NCBI RefSeq assembly: GCF_039729195.1
Contig: NZ_CP155796.1
Coordinates: forward strand, 3,162,001-3,226,000
Length of the DNA: 64,000 nucleotides
DNA from: Mycobacterium sp. DL
GTDB taxonomy: Bacteria; Actinomycetota; Actinomycetes; Mycobacteriales; Mycobacteriaceae
Direction: 5' to 3'
Shown here in pieces: positions 28,828 through 37,593 of this stretch. Numbering within the stretch: position 1 is the first letter of the stretch; each line of letters starts with the position of its first letter. A program made the translations under genes and the position numbers. Under the pieces are notes generated by a model. It searched no databases and had not been told where the DNA came from. It saw only the letters and a program-made list of their open reading frames with translations.

Positions 28828-29934
28828 GTGACGGCACTGCGCGAGCACCTCGAGGCAGTCCCACTGATAGATCATCACGTGCATGGATGCTGGCTCACGT
28901 CCGGCGACCGCACGCGGTTCGAGAACGCCCTCAATGAGGCCAACACCGAACCGCTCGCGGCGTACGACTCGGCCTTCGACACCCAGCTGGGTTTCGCGGT
29001 GCGGGCCCACTGCAGCCCGCTGCTCGGCCTGCCCCGCCACGCCGATGCCGACGTCTACTGGCGTCGCCGCGGCGAGGTCGCCGAGCCCGATCTGGCACGC
29101 TTGTTCCTGTCCGCCGCCGGCGCATCTGATTGGCTGGTGGACACCGGATTCGCCGATGGTGTCTCAGATCTCGGCGAGATGTCGACTCTCATGGCCGGTG
29201 AGGTGCACGAGGTGGTCCGGCTGGAGTCGGTTGCCGAACAGGCCGCGGCCGCGCCGGGGGACTACGCGTCGGCCTTCGACGAGCTCCTGTCGCGGCAGAC
29301 CCGGGATGCCGTGGCGACCAAGTCGATCCTGGCCTACCGCGGCGGTTTCATCGGGGACCTGTCGGACCCGTCGCCCGCCGAGGTCGCCCAGGCAGCGACC
29401 CGGTGGCGGGACGCCGGCGGTGTCCACCTGACCGATCGGGTGTTGCTGCGCTTCGGGTTGCACCGCGCGCTGCGACTCAGCAAGCCGCTGCAGTTCCACG
29501 TCGGTTTCGGTGACCGCGATTGTGATCTGCACACCGCCAATCCCGTTCATCTGCTCGATTTTCTGCGAGTCAGCGGTGACACGCCGGTGATGCTTCTGCA
29601 CTGTTATCCCTATGAACGCGAGGCCGGCTACCTGGCGCAGGCGTTCAACAACGTCTACCTCGACGGCGGCCTTGCCATCAACCACCTCGGCGCACGCTCG
29701 GGCGCTTTCATCGAACGCCTGCTCGAGATGGCGCCGTTCCGCAAGATCCTCTATTCCTCAGACGGGTTCGGCCCCGCCGAACTGCATTACCTCGGTGCGC
29801 GACTCTGGCGCAGTGGCATGGCCACGGTGATGCAGCAGTTTGTCGACGCCGGCGAGTGGAGCCACCCCGACGCCGTCCGGGTCGCCGACCTGATCGCGCA
29901 CGGAAACGCACGGCGGGTCTACGAATTGACGTAG
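28828..29934 (+). CDS. Amidohydrolase (FluG N-domain-like TIM barrel)
   Basis: 368-residue metal-dependent hydrolase. The N-terminal metal motif HxH is in PLIDHHVHGCW; later ligands are His in LLHCYPYEREAGYLAQAFNNVYLD near residue 255-275 and the catalytic Asp in ILYSSDGFGP near 310-318. The same domain is the N-terminal part of FluG and of amidohydrolases found beside GS-like ligases. GTG start immediately follows the GS-like stop with no gap, so it is coupled. Inferred role: removes the group added or exposed by the ligase in an amine- or polyamine-degrading route. Confidence 0.85.
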   Translation: MTALREHLEAVPLIDHHVHGCWLTSGDRTRFENALNEANTEPLAAYDSAFDTQLGFAVRAHCSPLLGLPRHADADVYWRRRGEVAEPDLARLFLSAAGASDWLVDTGFADGVSDLGEMSTLMAGEVHEVVRLESVAEQAAAAPGDYASAFDELLSRQTRDAVATKSILAYRGGFIGDLSDPSPAEVAQAATRWRDAGGVHLTDRVLLRFGLHRALRLSKPLQFHVGFGDRDCDLHTANPVHLLDFLRVSGDTPVMLLHCYPYEREAGYLAQAFNNVYLDGGLAINHLGARSGAFIERLLEMAPFRKILYSSDGFGPAELHYLGARLWRSGMATVMQQFVDAGEWSHPDAVRVADLIAHGNARRVYELT

Positions 29935-29935
29935 C

Positions 29936-29966
29936 TTGACAACGTACAACCAAATGGTTGTATGTT
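29936..29966 (+). promoter_or_regulatory. Promoter of the ArsR-SRPBCC pair
   Basis: TTGACA at 29936-29941 fits a -35 hexamer; a TATGTT -10-like hexamer follows at 29961-29966 (19-nt spacer). Transcription would start within about 7 nt, close to the GTG at 29973, so the message is probably leaderless; no Shine-Dalgarno is visible. The operator palindrome lies within the spacer. Confidence 0.5.
29945..29962. promoter_or_regulatory. ArsR operator palindrome
   Basis: Perfect 7-bp arms TACAACC and GGTTGTA around AAAT, placed between the -35 and -10 elements. CAACC-N4-GGTTG sites are typical of ArsR regulators that precede SRPBCC genes. Repression by steric block is the simplest reading. Confidence 0.7.
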
Positions 29967-29972
29967 GGACCC

Positions 29973-30317
29973 GTGATCGATCAGGACGAGGACCGGGCGG
30001 ACGCGCTCTTCCACGCCCTGTCCGACCGCACCCGCCGCGACATCATGCGCCGCGTGCTGGCCGGTGAACACTCGGTCTCGACGCTGGCGGCGCATTACCG
30101 GATGAGTTTTGCCGCCGTGCAGAAACACGTCGCGGTGCTGGACCGGGCCGGACTGCTCACCAAGCGGCGCCATGGCCGCGAGCAACTGGCCAGCGGCGAA
30201 GTCACCGCGGTGCGGTCGGTGGCGTCACTTCTCGACGAACTCGAGCAGATCTGGCGCGGCCGCATCGCGCGTATCGACGAACTCATCGCATCCGACCCGA
30301 CCCCACCGGAGGACTGA
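29973..30317 (+). CDS. ArsR/SmtB family helix-turn-helix regulator
   Basis: 114-residue winged-helix repressor: RADALFHALSDRTRRDIMRRVLAGEHSVSTLAAHYRMSFAAVQKHVAVLDRAGLLTKRRHGREQ spans the DNA-binding domain. There are no cysteine metal ligands, so it is of the non-metal subclass that pairs with SRPBCC (AHSA1) proteins. GTG start; an upstream in-frame TTG would place the start inside the operator. It overlaps no gene but is only 3 nt from the SRPBCC gene. Likely autoregulated through the palindrome upstream. Confidence 0.92.
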   Translation: MIDQDEDRADALFHALSDRTRRDIMRRVLAGEHSVSTLAAHYRMSFAAVQKHVAVLDRAGLLTKRRHGREQLASGEVTAVRSVASLLDELEQIWRGRIARIDELIASDPTPPED

Positions 30318-30320
30318 ACC

Positions 30321-30806
30321 ATGCCCGTGATCGACGTCCGGCACGACCTCGACAAGCGGACCCTGACCATCGTCGCCGATTTCGCGGCGCCCGTGGAGCG
30401 GGTCTGGCAGATCTACGCCGACCCACGCCAACTCGAGAAGATCTGGGGTCCGCCGGAATACCCGGCGACCGTGGTCGACCACGACCTGCGTCCCGGCGGC
30501 CGGGTCACGTACTTCATGACCGGACCGGACGGCGACAAATACTCGGGCTACTGGCAGATCACCGCGGTGGACGAACCGCGCAGCTTTTCCTTCGACGACG
30601 GATTCGCCCATCCGGACTTCAGCCCTGACCCGAACCTGCCGGTGTCGAAGAACGTCTTCACGTTCAGCGCACACCAGGGCGGCACCCGGTCGACGTTTGT
30701 CAGCACCTACGACTCCACCGAGGCGCTGCAGCAGATTCTGGACATGGGCGTGGAAGAGGGCGCCACGTCAGCGGCCAACCAGATCGACGCGGTGTTGGCG
30801 TCCTGA
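30321..30806 (+). CDS. SRPBCC (AHSA1-type) domain protein
   Basis: 161-residue START/Bet v1-fold protein: FAAPVERVWQIYADPRQLEKIWGPPEYPATVVDHDLRPGGRVTYFMTGPDG is the typical AHSA1-like beginning, and the C-terminal helix is DSTEALQQILDMGVEEG. Family members bind a hydrophobic ligand in a cavity; the ligand is unknown. The ArsR-SRPBCC pairing is common in mycobacteria and suggests that the regulator responds to the same or a related molecule. ATG start 3 nt after the ArsR stop. Confidence 0.9.
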   Translation: MPVIDVRHDLDKRTLTIVADFAAPVERVWQIYADPRQLEKIWGPPEYPATVVDHDLRPGGRVTYFMTGPDGDKYSGYWQITAVDEPRSFSFDDGFAHPDFSPDPNLPVSKNVFTFSAHQGGTRSTFVSTYDSTEALQQILDMGVEEGATSAANQIDAVLAS

Positions 30807-30831
30807 CCAACTCCGCGGAGCAACCGGGCGA

Positions 30832-31302
30832 CTACACCAGGCCGGTGGCGTCGAAGACCCAGCTCATGTCCGCGTTGGCGAAGTCTTCGAGCCACGTCGG
30901 GGGAGCGTGGTTGGCGAGCCCACCCATGTCCCAGTAGTCCTTCCACAGGGTGATTTTCCCGTCCTCCACACGATGCACGGTGACGAACTGCAGCACGGCG
31001 GATTCGCCTGTCTGCCAATGCCATTCCTCGTGATGCTCGTACATCACGTTAGCGCCGTCGGACACCATCAGGCCGGTGAAGTTCTGATAGGAGGCCAGCG
31101 ACTCCAGCCCGATCTTCAGGCGTTTGACGATGTCTTCGGGTCCGCGGGCGGCCGCTGCGGGCCCCACCGGCATGTCCAGATAAAGACACTCCGGCGACAG
31201 GTAGGTCTTCAGCGCGTCCCAGTCCCGGGCCGACAGCGCCTCCCACATCCCGTGGACCACGGCCTCCGCCTGCGTGGTCTCCTTCACCTCGTCAACCGAC
31301 AT
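30832..31302 (-). CDS. SnoaL/limonene-epoxide-hydrolase-like protein
   Basis: 156-residue cystatin-like alpha+beta fold protein (NTF2 superfamily): MWEALSARDWDALKTYLSPECLYLDMPVGPAAAARGPEDIVKRL and the strands AVLQFVTVHRVEDGKITLWKDYWDMGGL. The Asp-rich DGKITLWKDYWD region resembles limonene-1,2-epoxide hydrolases. Enzyme or lipid carrier activity is unresolved. Its ATG lies 11 nt inside the 3' end of the upstream amidohydrolase gene, so both are translated together and probably act in one pathway. Confidence 0.82.
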   Translation of the reverse strand: MSVDEVKETTQAEAVVHGMWEALSARDWDALKTYLSPECLYLDMPVGPAAAARGPEDIVKRLKIGLESLASYQNFTGLMVSDGANVMYEHHEEWHWQTGESAVLQFVTVHRVEDGKITLWKDYWDMGGLANHAPPTWLEDFANADMSWVFDATGLV

Positions 31303-33103
31303 GTGCCAACGCCCCTTCCTGCTCTGTCAACGCCGGCGCGGTGTGGGCGGCCCGCAGGAATCTGCCTGTGCGACGTGTTCCGACCAACTCGGTCAGCGCG
31401 CCGTCGAGGAACACGGCACGACCGCCGACGAACACGGCGACCACGGTGTCGTCGTTGCGGTTCACCATCCGCTGCAAGCCGCCGTACTGGTCGACCGGCG
31501 CCTCGGCGTAGTCGTCCAGGGCGCCGTCGAGCCGCTCAGGGTCGAGGATGACAACGTCAGCGCGGTCGCCGACCCGCAGGTGGCCTGCGTCGATGCGGTA
31601 CCAGTCCGCCAACTCACCGGTCAACCGATGCACGGCCTGCTCGATGGTCATGAAAGGCGCACCCGAGCGTGCGGCCTCCTGGACATGCCGCAGGAGACGC
31701 AGGCCCATGTTGTAGAACGCCATGTTGCGCAGGTGCGCGCCGGCATCCGAGAAGCCCATCTGGATGCCGGAGTCCCGGGCGAGCTTCTTGAGCACCTCGG
31801 GGCGGTGATTGGAGATGGTCGTGCGCCACCGCAGACCGCTGCCGTGCTCGAGCACCAGGTCCAGGAAGGCGTCCACCGGATGTATGCCGCCGCGATCTCG
31901 GCCCACCTGTCCGAACGATTTACCGATCACCGACTCGTCGGGGCAGCCGACGATCTCGGCGTCGAAGAAGTCCCGGTGCCACACCCGCAGCCCGAACTTG
32001 CTCTCGTACTCCTTGCGGAAGCGCCGCCGGTAGTCCTCGTCGCGCAGCAGTTCGTTGCGGTCCACCTCGTCGCGCAGGTGCAGCGCGGCTGCTCCCGCAC
32101 CGAACTCCTCGAAGATGACCAGGTCGATGCCGTCCGCGTACACCTCGAACGGAACGGGCAGGTGCTGCCAGCGGAAGTTTCCGCCCATCCGGTTGATCAG
32201 CCGGGCAGCGGGTCCGAGCGCCTTCACCGCCACCGGGTTGGATTTGACGTCGGCGGCCGACAGCAGGCTGGTCTTGAGTGGGTTGCGGACGATGCCGAGC
32301 GACTGGAGCAGCTGGGAGCCCAGATTGAACGGGTTCTTGATGTCGGGTCCGGACTGCAGAACCCGGCCGGAGCGGCGCAGCAGCGACTTGAGCCGGCGCA
32401 ACTCCCGTGGCTTCGCATACGTCGACGGCAGGGTGCGAGAGCGGCAGACGTCACCGTCCAGCTTGTCGAAAAGCAGCTGCTGAGAGGACATTCCGACGAA
32501 GCCGGCTCGTAATGCCTCGGTGAGCATTCGTTCCATCTGCGCCTGCTCGCTCCGGGTGGGACGCTCGTCCCTGCGGGTGGCACGGTCCAGGCCCATCGTC
32601 GATGCACGCATGTCGGAGTGTCCGAGGAACGCCGCGACGTTGGGGCCGAGCGGACGCGATTCCAGAGCCGCGATGTACTCCTCGCCATTGGCCCAGGTCT
32701 TGTGGCGATCCACGGCGTCGATGACGTATTCGCGCGGGATCGCCTCGACGCGGCCGAAGATGTCCCCGGCGTCCAGACCGTCCACGTAGACCGTCGACAG
32801 CGAGCACGACCCGAGCAGCACCGTCGTCACGCCGTGGCGCAGCGACTCCGACAGTGACGGCCCACCGAGCACCTCGACGTCGTAGTGCGTGTGGATGTCG
32901 AGCATGCCCGGCAACACCCACTTGCCGCCGGCGTCGATGACCTGCGGGCAGTCCGTCTCGTCGAGATCGTCTGCGGTGATGGCGACGATGTGGCCCTCGC
33001 GGATTCCGAGGGTGCGGATGGCCGACGGTGCGCCTGTGCCGTCGAACCAACGGCCGTTGCGGATGATCGTGTCGTAGTTCACATCGGTGCTCACTACGCC
33101 CAT
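31292..33103 (-). CDS. D-aminoacylase-type amidohydrolase family protein
   Basis: 603-residue cytoplasmic metal-dependent hydrolase. The N-terminal beta-sandwich (IIRNGRWFDGTGAPSAIRTLGIREGHIVAI) leads into the metal motif GMLDIHTHYDVEV and a late FSDAGAHLRNMAFYNMGL with the catalytic Asp. The layout matches N-acyl-D-amino-acid deacylases, but some helices (LRRLKSLLRRSGRVLQSGPD) are insertions typical of actinobacterial relatives of unknown substrate. Start ATG gives MGVVSTDVNYDTIIRNGR; the extra upstream frame has poor codon quality. It overlaps the SnoaL-like gene by 11 nt. Confidence 0.85.
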   Translation of the reverse strand: MGVVSTDVNYDTIIRNGRWFDGTGAPSAIRTLGIREGHIVAITADDLDETDCPQVIDAGGKWVLPGMLDIHTHYDVEVLGGPSLSESLRHGVTTVLLGSCSLSTVYVDGLDAGDIFGRVEAIPREYVIDAVDRHKTWANGEEYIAALESRPLGPNVAAFLGHSDMRASTMGLDRATRRDERPTRSEQAQMERMLTEALRAGFVGMSSQQLLFDKLDGDVCRSRTLPSTYAKPRELRRLKSLLRRSGRVLQSGPDIKNPFNLGSQLLQSLGIVRNPLKTSLLSAADVKSNPVAVKALGPAARLINRMGGNFRWQHLPVPFEVYADGIDLVIFEEFGAGAAALHLRDEVDRNELLRDEDYRRRFRKEYESKFGLRVWHRDFFDAEIVGCPDESVIGKSFGQVGRDRGGIHPVDAFLDLVLEHGSGLRWRTTISNHRPEVLKKLARDSGIQMGFSDAGAHLRNMAFYNMGLRLLRHVQEAARSGAPFMTIEQAVHRLTGELADWYRIDAGHLRVGDRADVVILDPERLDGALDDYAEAPVDQYGGLQRMVNRNDDTVVAVFVGGRAVFLDGALTELVGTRRTGRFLRAAHTAPALTEQEGALAHVG

Positions 33104-33212
33104 CGAACAGCCCGCATCGGCGGGTGTCAACGAAATCGGTGAACAGATTTTCTCGACTGTCTACTTCCGTCGCTGAACTGCACCGACGCCACAAGAGCGC
33201 ATAATCGCGGAG

Positions 33213-34130
33213 GTGACTCCGTTACAGCGCTACATCGCCGAGGAAATCGCCACCGACCACGTCGACGGTCTGCTCTCCCGTCGGGAGGCCCTGCGCCGAC
33301 TGGCCCTGCTCGGCGTCGGCGCGAGCGCCGCTACAGCTCTGATCGCTGCGTGCGGAAACAACCAGCAGGACCCCGAGACGACCACGGCGTCCGCGGAGTC
33401 GGAGTCACCCACCTCCGCGGCCGCAGCGCCGCCGGGCATGGACGCCGCCCTGCCGACCGCTCCGATCACCTGGGCAGGCCCGCGTGGTGAGCTGCAGGGC
33501 GCGTGGGCCGAGGCCGCAGAACCACGGGGCGGGATCCTGGTGATCCACGAGAACAAGGGACTCAACGACTGGGTCCGGTCGGTGGCCGGCCGCCTGGCCG
33601 GTGCCGGTTACTCGAGCCTGGCGATCGACCTCCTGTCAGAAAACGGCGGCACCGCAACGTTCACCGACCCCGCAGAGGCGACCGCCGCGCTGGGAAATCT
33701 GGAGCCGGAGGCCATGGTCGCCGACCTCGAGTCGGGCATCGCCGAGGTACAGCGCCGCACGCCCGGGGTCGCCGTCGCGGCGGTCGGATTCTGCATGGGG
33801 GGCGGCCTGGTGTGGCGGTTGCTCGCCAGCGGCACACCGGAACTCGCCGCGGCGTTCCCGTTCTACGGGCCGACGCCCGACGACCCCGACTTCTCCGGAT
33901 CGCGGGACGTCGCGGTACTCGGTTTCTACGGCGAACTCGATCAACGGGTCAACGCGACCGAACCCGTCGCCAAAGCGGCCCTCGAGCGAGCGGGCCTGGT
34001 CCACGAACTCGTCACCGAACCCGGCGCCAACCACGCCTTCTTCAACGACACCGGTGATCGGTACGACCCGACCGCGGCAGCCGACGCGTGGCGCAGGATG
34101 ACGGACTGGCTCGAAACGCACGTCGGATAG
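33213..34130 (+). CDS. Dienelactone hydrolase family protein, Tat-exported lipoprotein
   Basis: 305-residue alpha/beta hydrolase. The N-terminus has a twin-arginine segment LLSRREALRRLALLGVGASAATALIAACGNN with a lipobox (LIAAC), so it is likely exported folded and lipid-anchored on the outer face of the membrane. Residues 70 onward are the DLH domain: nucleophile Cys in GFCMGGGLVW, acid in GELDQRVN and His in NHAFFND. Natural substrate is unknown; carboxymethylenebutenolidase is the family name only. Divergent from the D-aminoacylase-type gene. Confidence 0.88.
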   Translation: MTPLQRYIAEEIATDHVDGLLSRREALRRLALLGVGASAATALIAACGNNQQDPETTTASAESESPTSAAAAPPGMDAALPTAPITWAGPRGELQGAWAEAAEPRGGILVIHENKGLNDWVRSVAGRLAGAGYSSLAIDLLSENGGTATFTDPAEATAALGNLEPEAMVADLESGIAEVQRRTPGVAVAAVGFCMGGGLVWRLLASGTPELAAAFPFYGPTPDDPDFSGSRDVAVLGFYGELDQRVNATEPVAKAALERAGLVHELVTEPGANHAFFNDTGDRYDPTAAADAWRRMTDWLETHVG

Positions 34131-34216
34131 GACCGGCACCGACCGGAAACCTGCTGTTCGGCGACTGGTCTGTCGGGCGTTGCACCGTGCACACGCTCCC
34201 GCGTTCTGATGCAGCG

Positions 34217-35344
34217 ATGCGCGTGGTCCAGGTGGCGAACTTCTACGGCCCCCGCTCCGGTGGCCTGCGCACGGCGATCGACCGCCTCGGCGCCGAGTAC
34301 TGCGCTGCCGGACACACGGTGTTCCTGATCGTGCCGGGCCCCTGCTTCCAGACGACGACCCTGCCGTCGGGGGTCATCCGGATCTCGCTGCCCGCCAGGC
34401 TGATCCCGTTCACGGCAGGGTACCGGGCGGTGCTGCCGCGTCCGGTCGTCGCGCTGCTCGAGCACCTGGGCCCCGACGCACTCGAGGTGTCGGACCGACT
34501 GACGCTGCGCTCGTTGGGCGGGTGGGGCCGGCGCCACGGAGTCTCGACCGTGATGATCTCCCACGAACGTCTGGACCGACTGGTCGGACAACTTCTTCCG
34601 GTGACACTGGCCCGCGCGGTGGCTGATGCCGCCAACCGGCGTACCGCGGCCAACTACGACGCCGTGGTGTGTACCACCGCGTTCGCCCGCGAGGAGTTCG
34701 ACCGGATCGGTGCGACGAACCTGCTGACGGTGCCGTTGGGGGTCGACCTCGACCAGTTCCACCCACGACGGCGATCGTCGACCGTTCGGCAACGCTGGGC
34801 CGGCCCGGATCAACTGCTGCTGGTGCACTGCGGGCGGCTCTCGGTGGAGAAGCACGCGCACCGAAGCATCGACACCGTTGGCGCGCTTCGTCATTCGGGC
34901 ATCGATGCCCGGTTGGTGATCGTCGGCGAGGGGCCGCTGCGGACACGTCTGGAACGCCAGGCCGCTCGGCTGCCCGTCGACTTCACCGGTTACATCGGCT
35001 GTCGGGACACCGTTGCGGGCATCCTCGCCAGTGCCGACATCGCCCTCGCGCCGGGGCCCCACGAGACGTTCGGCCTGGCCGCGCTGGAGGCATTGGCGTG
35101 TGGCACCCCGGCGGTGGTGTCGCGCACCTCGGCACTGGCCGAGATACTCACCACCGACAGCGGCGCCACCGCCGACAACGACGCCGACGCCATCGCGCGT
35201 GCCGTGACCTCGGTGATGGTGCGACCGGAAACGCAGCGACGGCGCAGCGCCCGCCGGCGCGCCGAGCAGTTCAGCTGGCCGCGCTCGGCGGCGGGGATGC
35301 TGCATGCGCTCGGCGCATTGCCCGATAATCGCCCGCCGAGGTGA
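34217..35344 (+). CDS. mgtA: GDP-mannose-dependent alpha-mannosyltransferase (MgtA-like)
   Basis: 375-residue GT-B glycosyltransferase of family GT4. It starts MRVVQVANFYGPRSGGLRTAIDRLG, and has the EX7E donor motif in APGPHETFGLAALEALACGTPAVVS near residue 280-305. From memory it follows M. tuberculosis Rv0557 (MgtA) almost throughout, including VMISHERLDR and CGRLSVEKHADRS-type stretches (here HCGRLSVEKHAHRS). MgtA mannosylates glucuronosyl diacylglycerol and was once called PimB. The ATG at MRVVQVANF is preferred over an upstream start because the extra 43 residues are not family-like. Confidence 0.88.
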   Translation: MRVVQVANFYGPRSGGLRTAIDRLGAEYCAAGHTVFLIVPGPCFQTTTLPSGVIRISLPARLIPFTAGYRAVLPRPVVALLEHLGPDALEVSDRLTLRSLGGWGRRHGVSTVMISHERLDRLVGQLLPVTLARAVADAANRRTAANYDAVVCTTAFAREEFDRIGATNLLTVPLGVDLDQFHPRRRSSTVRQRWAGPDQLLLVHCGRLSVEKHAHRSIDTVGALRHSGIDARLVIVGEGPLRTRLERQAARLPVDFTGYIGCRDTVAGILASADIALAPGPHETFGLAALEALACGTPAVVSRTSALAEILTTDSGATADNDADAIARAVTSVMVRPETQRRRSARRRAEQFSWPRSAAGMLHALGALPDNRPPR

Positions 35345-35358
35345 CTTACCATCCAGAG

Positions 35359-35754
35359 ATGTCTCGGACGTTCGCCCTGCTGGCGGCCACCACGCTGATG
35401 TTCGGCTCGACCGTAGCGGTCGCCGGTGCCAAACCGGCGCCGTCACCGTGCAAATACGAGCTGTCGCCGCCCAGCGTGGTGAACGTCTCGGGCACCGACG
35501 TGGTCACCGCAACGGTCTCGCCACGGGACTGCGACGGCGCCGTCGTGATCCAGAGCGTGGCATGCATCAAGATGCAGGGCAGCGACGGCGGTGGCCAGTG
35601 CGTGAGCAACAACGGGATCCTGCCTGCCCAGGTGTTCTTCCAGCCCTTCCGCCCGGGCACCACCTATATCAGCACCGGCCGCGGTTGCGCCGTGAAAGGC
35701 AATCCGCCGCAGAAGTTCTGCCAGGAGAAGGGTCCGATCTCCGGCTCGCTCTGA
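35359..35754 (+). CDS. Small secreted cysteine-containing protein
   Basis: 131 residues with a clear signal peptide (MSRTFALLAATTLMFGSTVAVAGA, cleavage expected after AGA). The mature part holds six cysteines spread as three probable disulphides (PCKYE, RDCDG, VACIK, GQCVS, RGCAV, KFCQE) and ends GPISGSL. No family that I can name; such six-Cys exported proteins are frequent in mycobacteria. It lies 14 nt downstream of the mannosyltransferase gene and may share its transcript. Envelope or extracellular location is inferred from the signal peptide. Confidence 0.8.
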   Translation: MSRTFALLAATTLMFGSTVAVAGAKPAPSPCKYELSPPSVVNVSGTDVVTATVSPRDCDGAVVIQSVACIKMQGSDGGGQCVSNNGILPAQVFFQPFRPGTTYISTGRGCAVKGNPPQKFCQEKGPISGSL

Positions 35755-35879
35755 GCGGTGTGCCGGACCGGGACATCAGGCGCGGGGTCGGCATAACCGG
35801 TTTAGTTCGCTGATCTCGCGGGCACCCGTCGAATCAACGGGGCCGTCAGCGTGATCGCCCCTCATCGGAGGGAACCCGC

Positions 35880-36293
35880 ATGGACAGCACAGTGTGGATC
35901 GTGATCGCCGTGATCGTCGCGATCGTCGTCATCGGAGCCGTCGTGTTCGCGGCGCGCAAGGCCGGCGACCGCCGCAAGGCGCAGGAAGCCGACCGCATTC
36001 GCGACGAGGTGGACCAGGACAGCCGGCGTGTCGAGAAGAAGGCCGCCCTGCTCGAGGAGACCGAGGCCAAAGCGCGGGCCGCGAAAGCCGAGGCGGAAGC
36101 CAAGGCCGCCGAAGCCGCCAGGCTCGCGGACACCGCCGCCACCCACCGCGACGCCGTCACGACCACTCGCGACGAACTCTCCTCACGACGCGAACGCGCC
36201 GACGAGTTGGATCCCCGCACCCCGGATCCCGGCACCGGCACGGCGGACCGGATGCAGCCGGACACCACCGCGCGCGACACCTCCGCGCGCTAA
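35880..36293 (+). CDS. Membrane-anchored coiled-coil protein
   Basis: 137 residues. One N-terminal TM helix (VWIVIAVIVAIVVIGAVVFAA) is followed by a charged Ala/Glu/Lys/Arg coiled coil (about 30-105: RRVEKKAALLEETEAKARAAKAEAEAKAAEAARL) and a Pro/Asp-rich tail. A GGAGGG ribosome site precedes the ATG. Function unknown; the architecture suggests a membrane-linked scaffold or stress protein. Its stop shares bases with the convergent P450 stop (4-nt overlap). Confidence 0.8.
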   Translation: MDSTVWIVIAVIVAIVVIGAVVFAARKAGDRRKAQEADRIRDEVDQDSRRVEKKAALLEETEAKARAAKAEAEAKAAEAARLADTAATHRDAVTTTRDELSSRRERADELDPRTPDPGTGTADRMQPDTTARDTSAR

Positions 36294-37576
36294 CCCGTCC
36301 AGGACACCGGCAGGCGTTTGATTCCGTGGATGAACGCCGAGTGCAGCAGGTCGGGCTCGTCGACGGCCCGGATGTCGGGCACCCGGTTGTGCAGTTCCTC
36401 GAACGCCACAGTGATCTCCCGCCGGGCCAGGTTGGCGCCGAGACAGAAGTGGGCGCCGCCGCCTCCGAAACCGAGATGAGGGTTGGGGTGCCGGCGAACG
36501 TCGAACATCCACGGATCGACGAACTTCGACTCGTCGCGGTTGGCTGAGCCGTACCACAGCGTGACCTTGTCACCCGCTGCCATCGGCACGCCGCCGAGTT
36601 CGAGATCCCGGGTGGTGGTGCGTCTCATGTAGGCCACCGGGGAGGCCCAGCGGACGACCTCCTCCACCGCGGTCGGCGCAATGGCGTCATAGTCCGACCA
36701 CCACAGCTCACGCTGCTCGGGATATCGGCTGAGTGCAAGAACCCCGTGGCTGATCGCGTTGCGGGTGGTCTCGTTGCCTGCGACGACCAACAGGATGAAG
36801 AACGACGCAACCTCGGCCGATGTCAGCCGTTCACCGTCGAGTTCGGCGTGGACGAGGCTGGTCGTCAGGTCGTCGCCCGGCTGATCCCGACGATCCTCGG
36901 CGAGCTGCTTGGCGTAGGCCCCGATCGCCATGGCCACAGTGATGAAATCGTCGAAGTCGGTGGCGATGTCGGGATCGCCGAAGCCCAGGATCACATTCGT
37001 CCAGTGGAAGATTCGCGCATGGTCCTGCTCGGGGATGCCCATCATGTCGCAGATGATCTGGAGCGGGAGTGGCCCTGCAAGCGCCGAGACGAGATCGCCG
37101 TGCCCGTCGGGGTGGGCGACGATCATCTCCTCGACCAGGCGCCGCGCGCGTTGTCGCACCGAATCCTCGATCATTGCGAGCACTCTCGGCGTGAATGCGC
37201 TGCGCACGATGTTGCGCAGGCGGGTGTGGCGGGGATCGTCCATCGCGATCATCGAGCCGAAGTACTCGTTGAGCTCAGGGGTCTGGTCGCCGATCGTGAT
37301 TCCGAGCGCCGAGCTGAACAGCTCGGGATGTCGACTGGCGTAGAACACGTCGTCGTGGCGGGTGACCGCCCAGTGCCCCGCCACCTCGGCGCCGTCGTCG
37401 ACGACAAAGGACTCGTGGAAGCTGATCGGAGCTTCCCGACGAAGAGTGGCGAAGGCACCGTCGCGGATGTCGTCGTCGAGTCCCCAGAAATCCCAGGAGC
37501 CGAGATCGACATCGGAGAGCGGGACCTCGGGCGGCGCGATCCCGTTGGTTCGAATGACGCGCGATCTCAAGTCCAT
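36290..37576 (-). CDS. Cytochrome P450
   Basis: 428-residue soluble haem monooxygenase. The I-helix oxygen motif is LLVVAGNETTRNA near residue 255, the ExxR motif is EEVVRWASPVAYMRR, and the haem-Cys loop is FGGGGAHFCLGANLARRE near residue 370. It is of the bacterial class I type needing ferredoxin and reductase, which are not nearby. CYP subfamily and substrate are not assigned. It is the last gene of a five-gene minus-strand operon; the ATG (MDLRSRVIRTNG) follows the upstream gene's stop by 17 nt. Confidence 0.93.
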   Translation of the reverse strand: MDLRSRVIRTNGIAPPEVPLSDVDLGSWDFWGLDDDIRDGAFATLRREAPISFHESFVVDDGAEVAGHWAVTRHDDVFYASRHPELFSSALGITIGDQTPELNEYFGSMIAMDDPRHTRLRNIVRSAFTPRVLAMIEDSVRQRARRLVEEMIVAHPDGHGDLVSALAGPLPLQIICDMMGIPEQDHARIFHWTNVILGFGDPDIATDFDDFITVAMAIGAYAKQLAEDRRDQPGDDLTTSLVHAELDGERLTSAEVASFFILLVVAGNETTRNAISHGVLALSRYPEQRELWWSDYDAIAPTAVEEVVRWASPVAYMRRTTTRDLELGGVPMAAGDKVTLWYGSANRDESKFVDPWMFDVRRHPNPHLGFGGGGAHFCLGANLARREITVAFEELHNRVPDIRAVDEPDLLHSAFIHGIKRLPVSWTG

Positions 37577-37593
37577 GCCCGCCGAGCGTAGCC

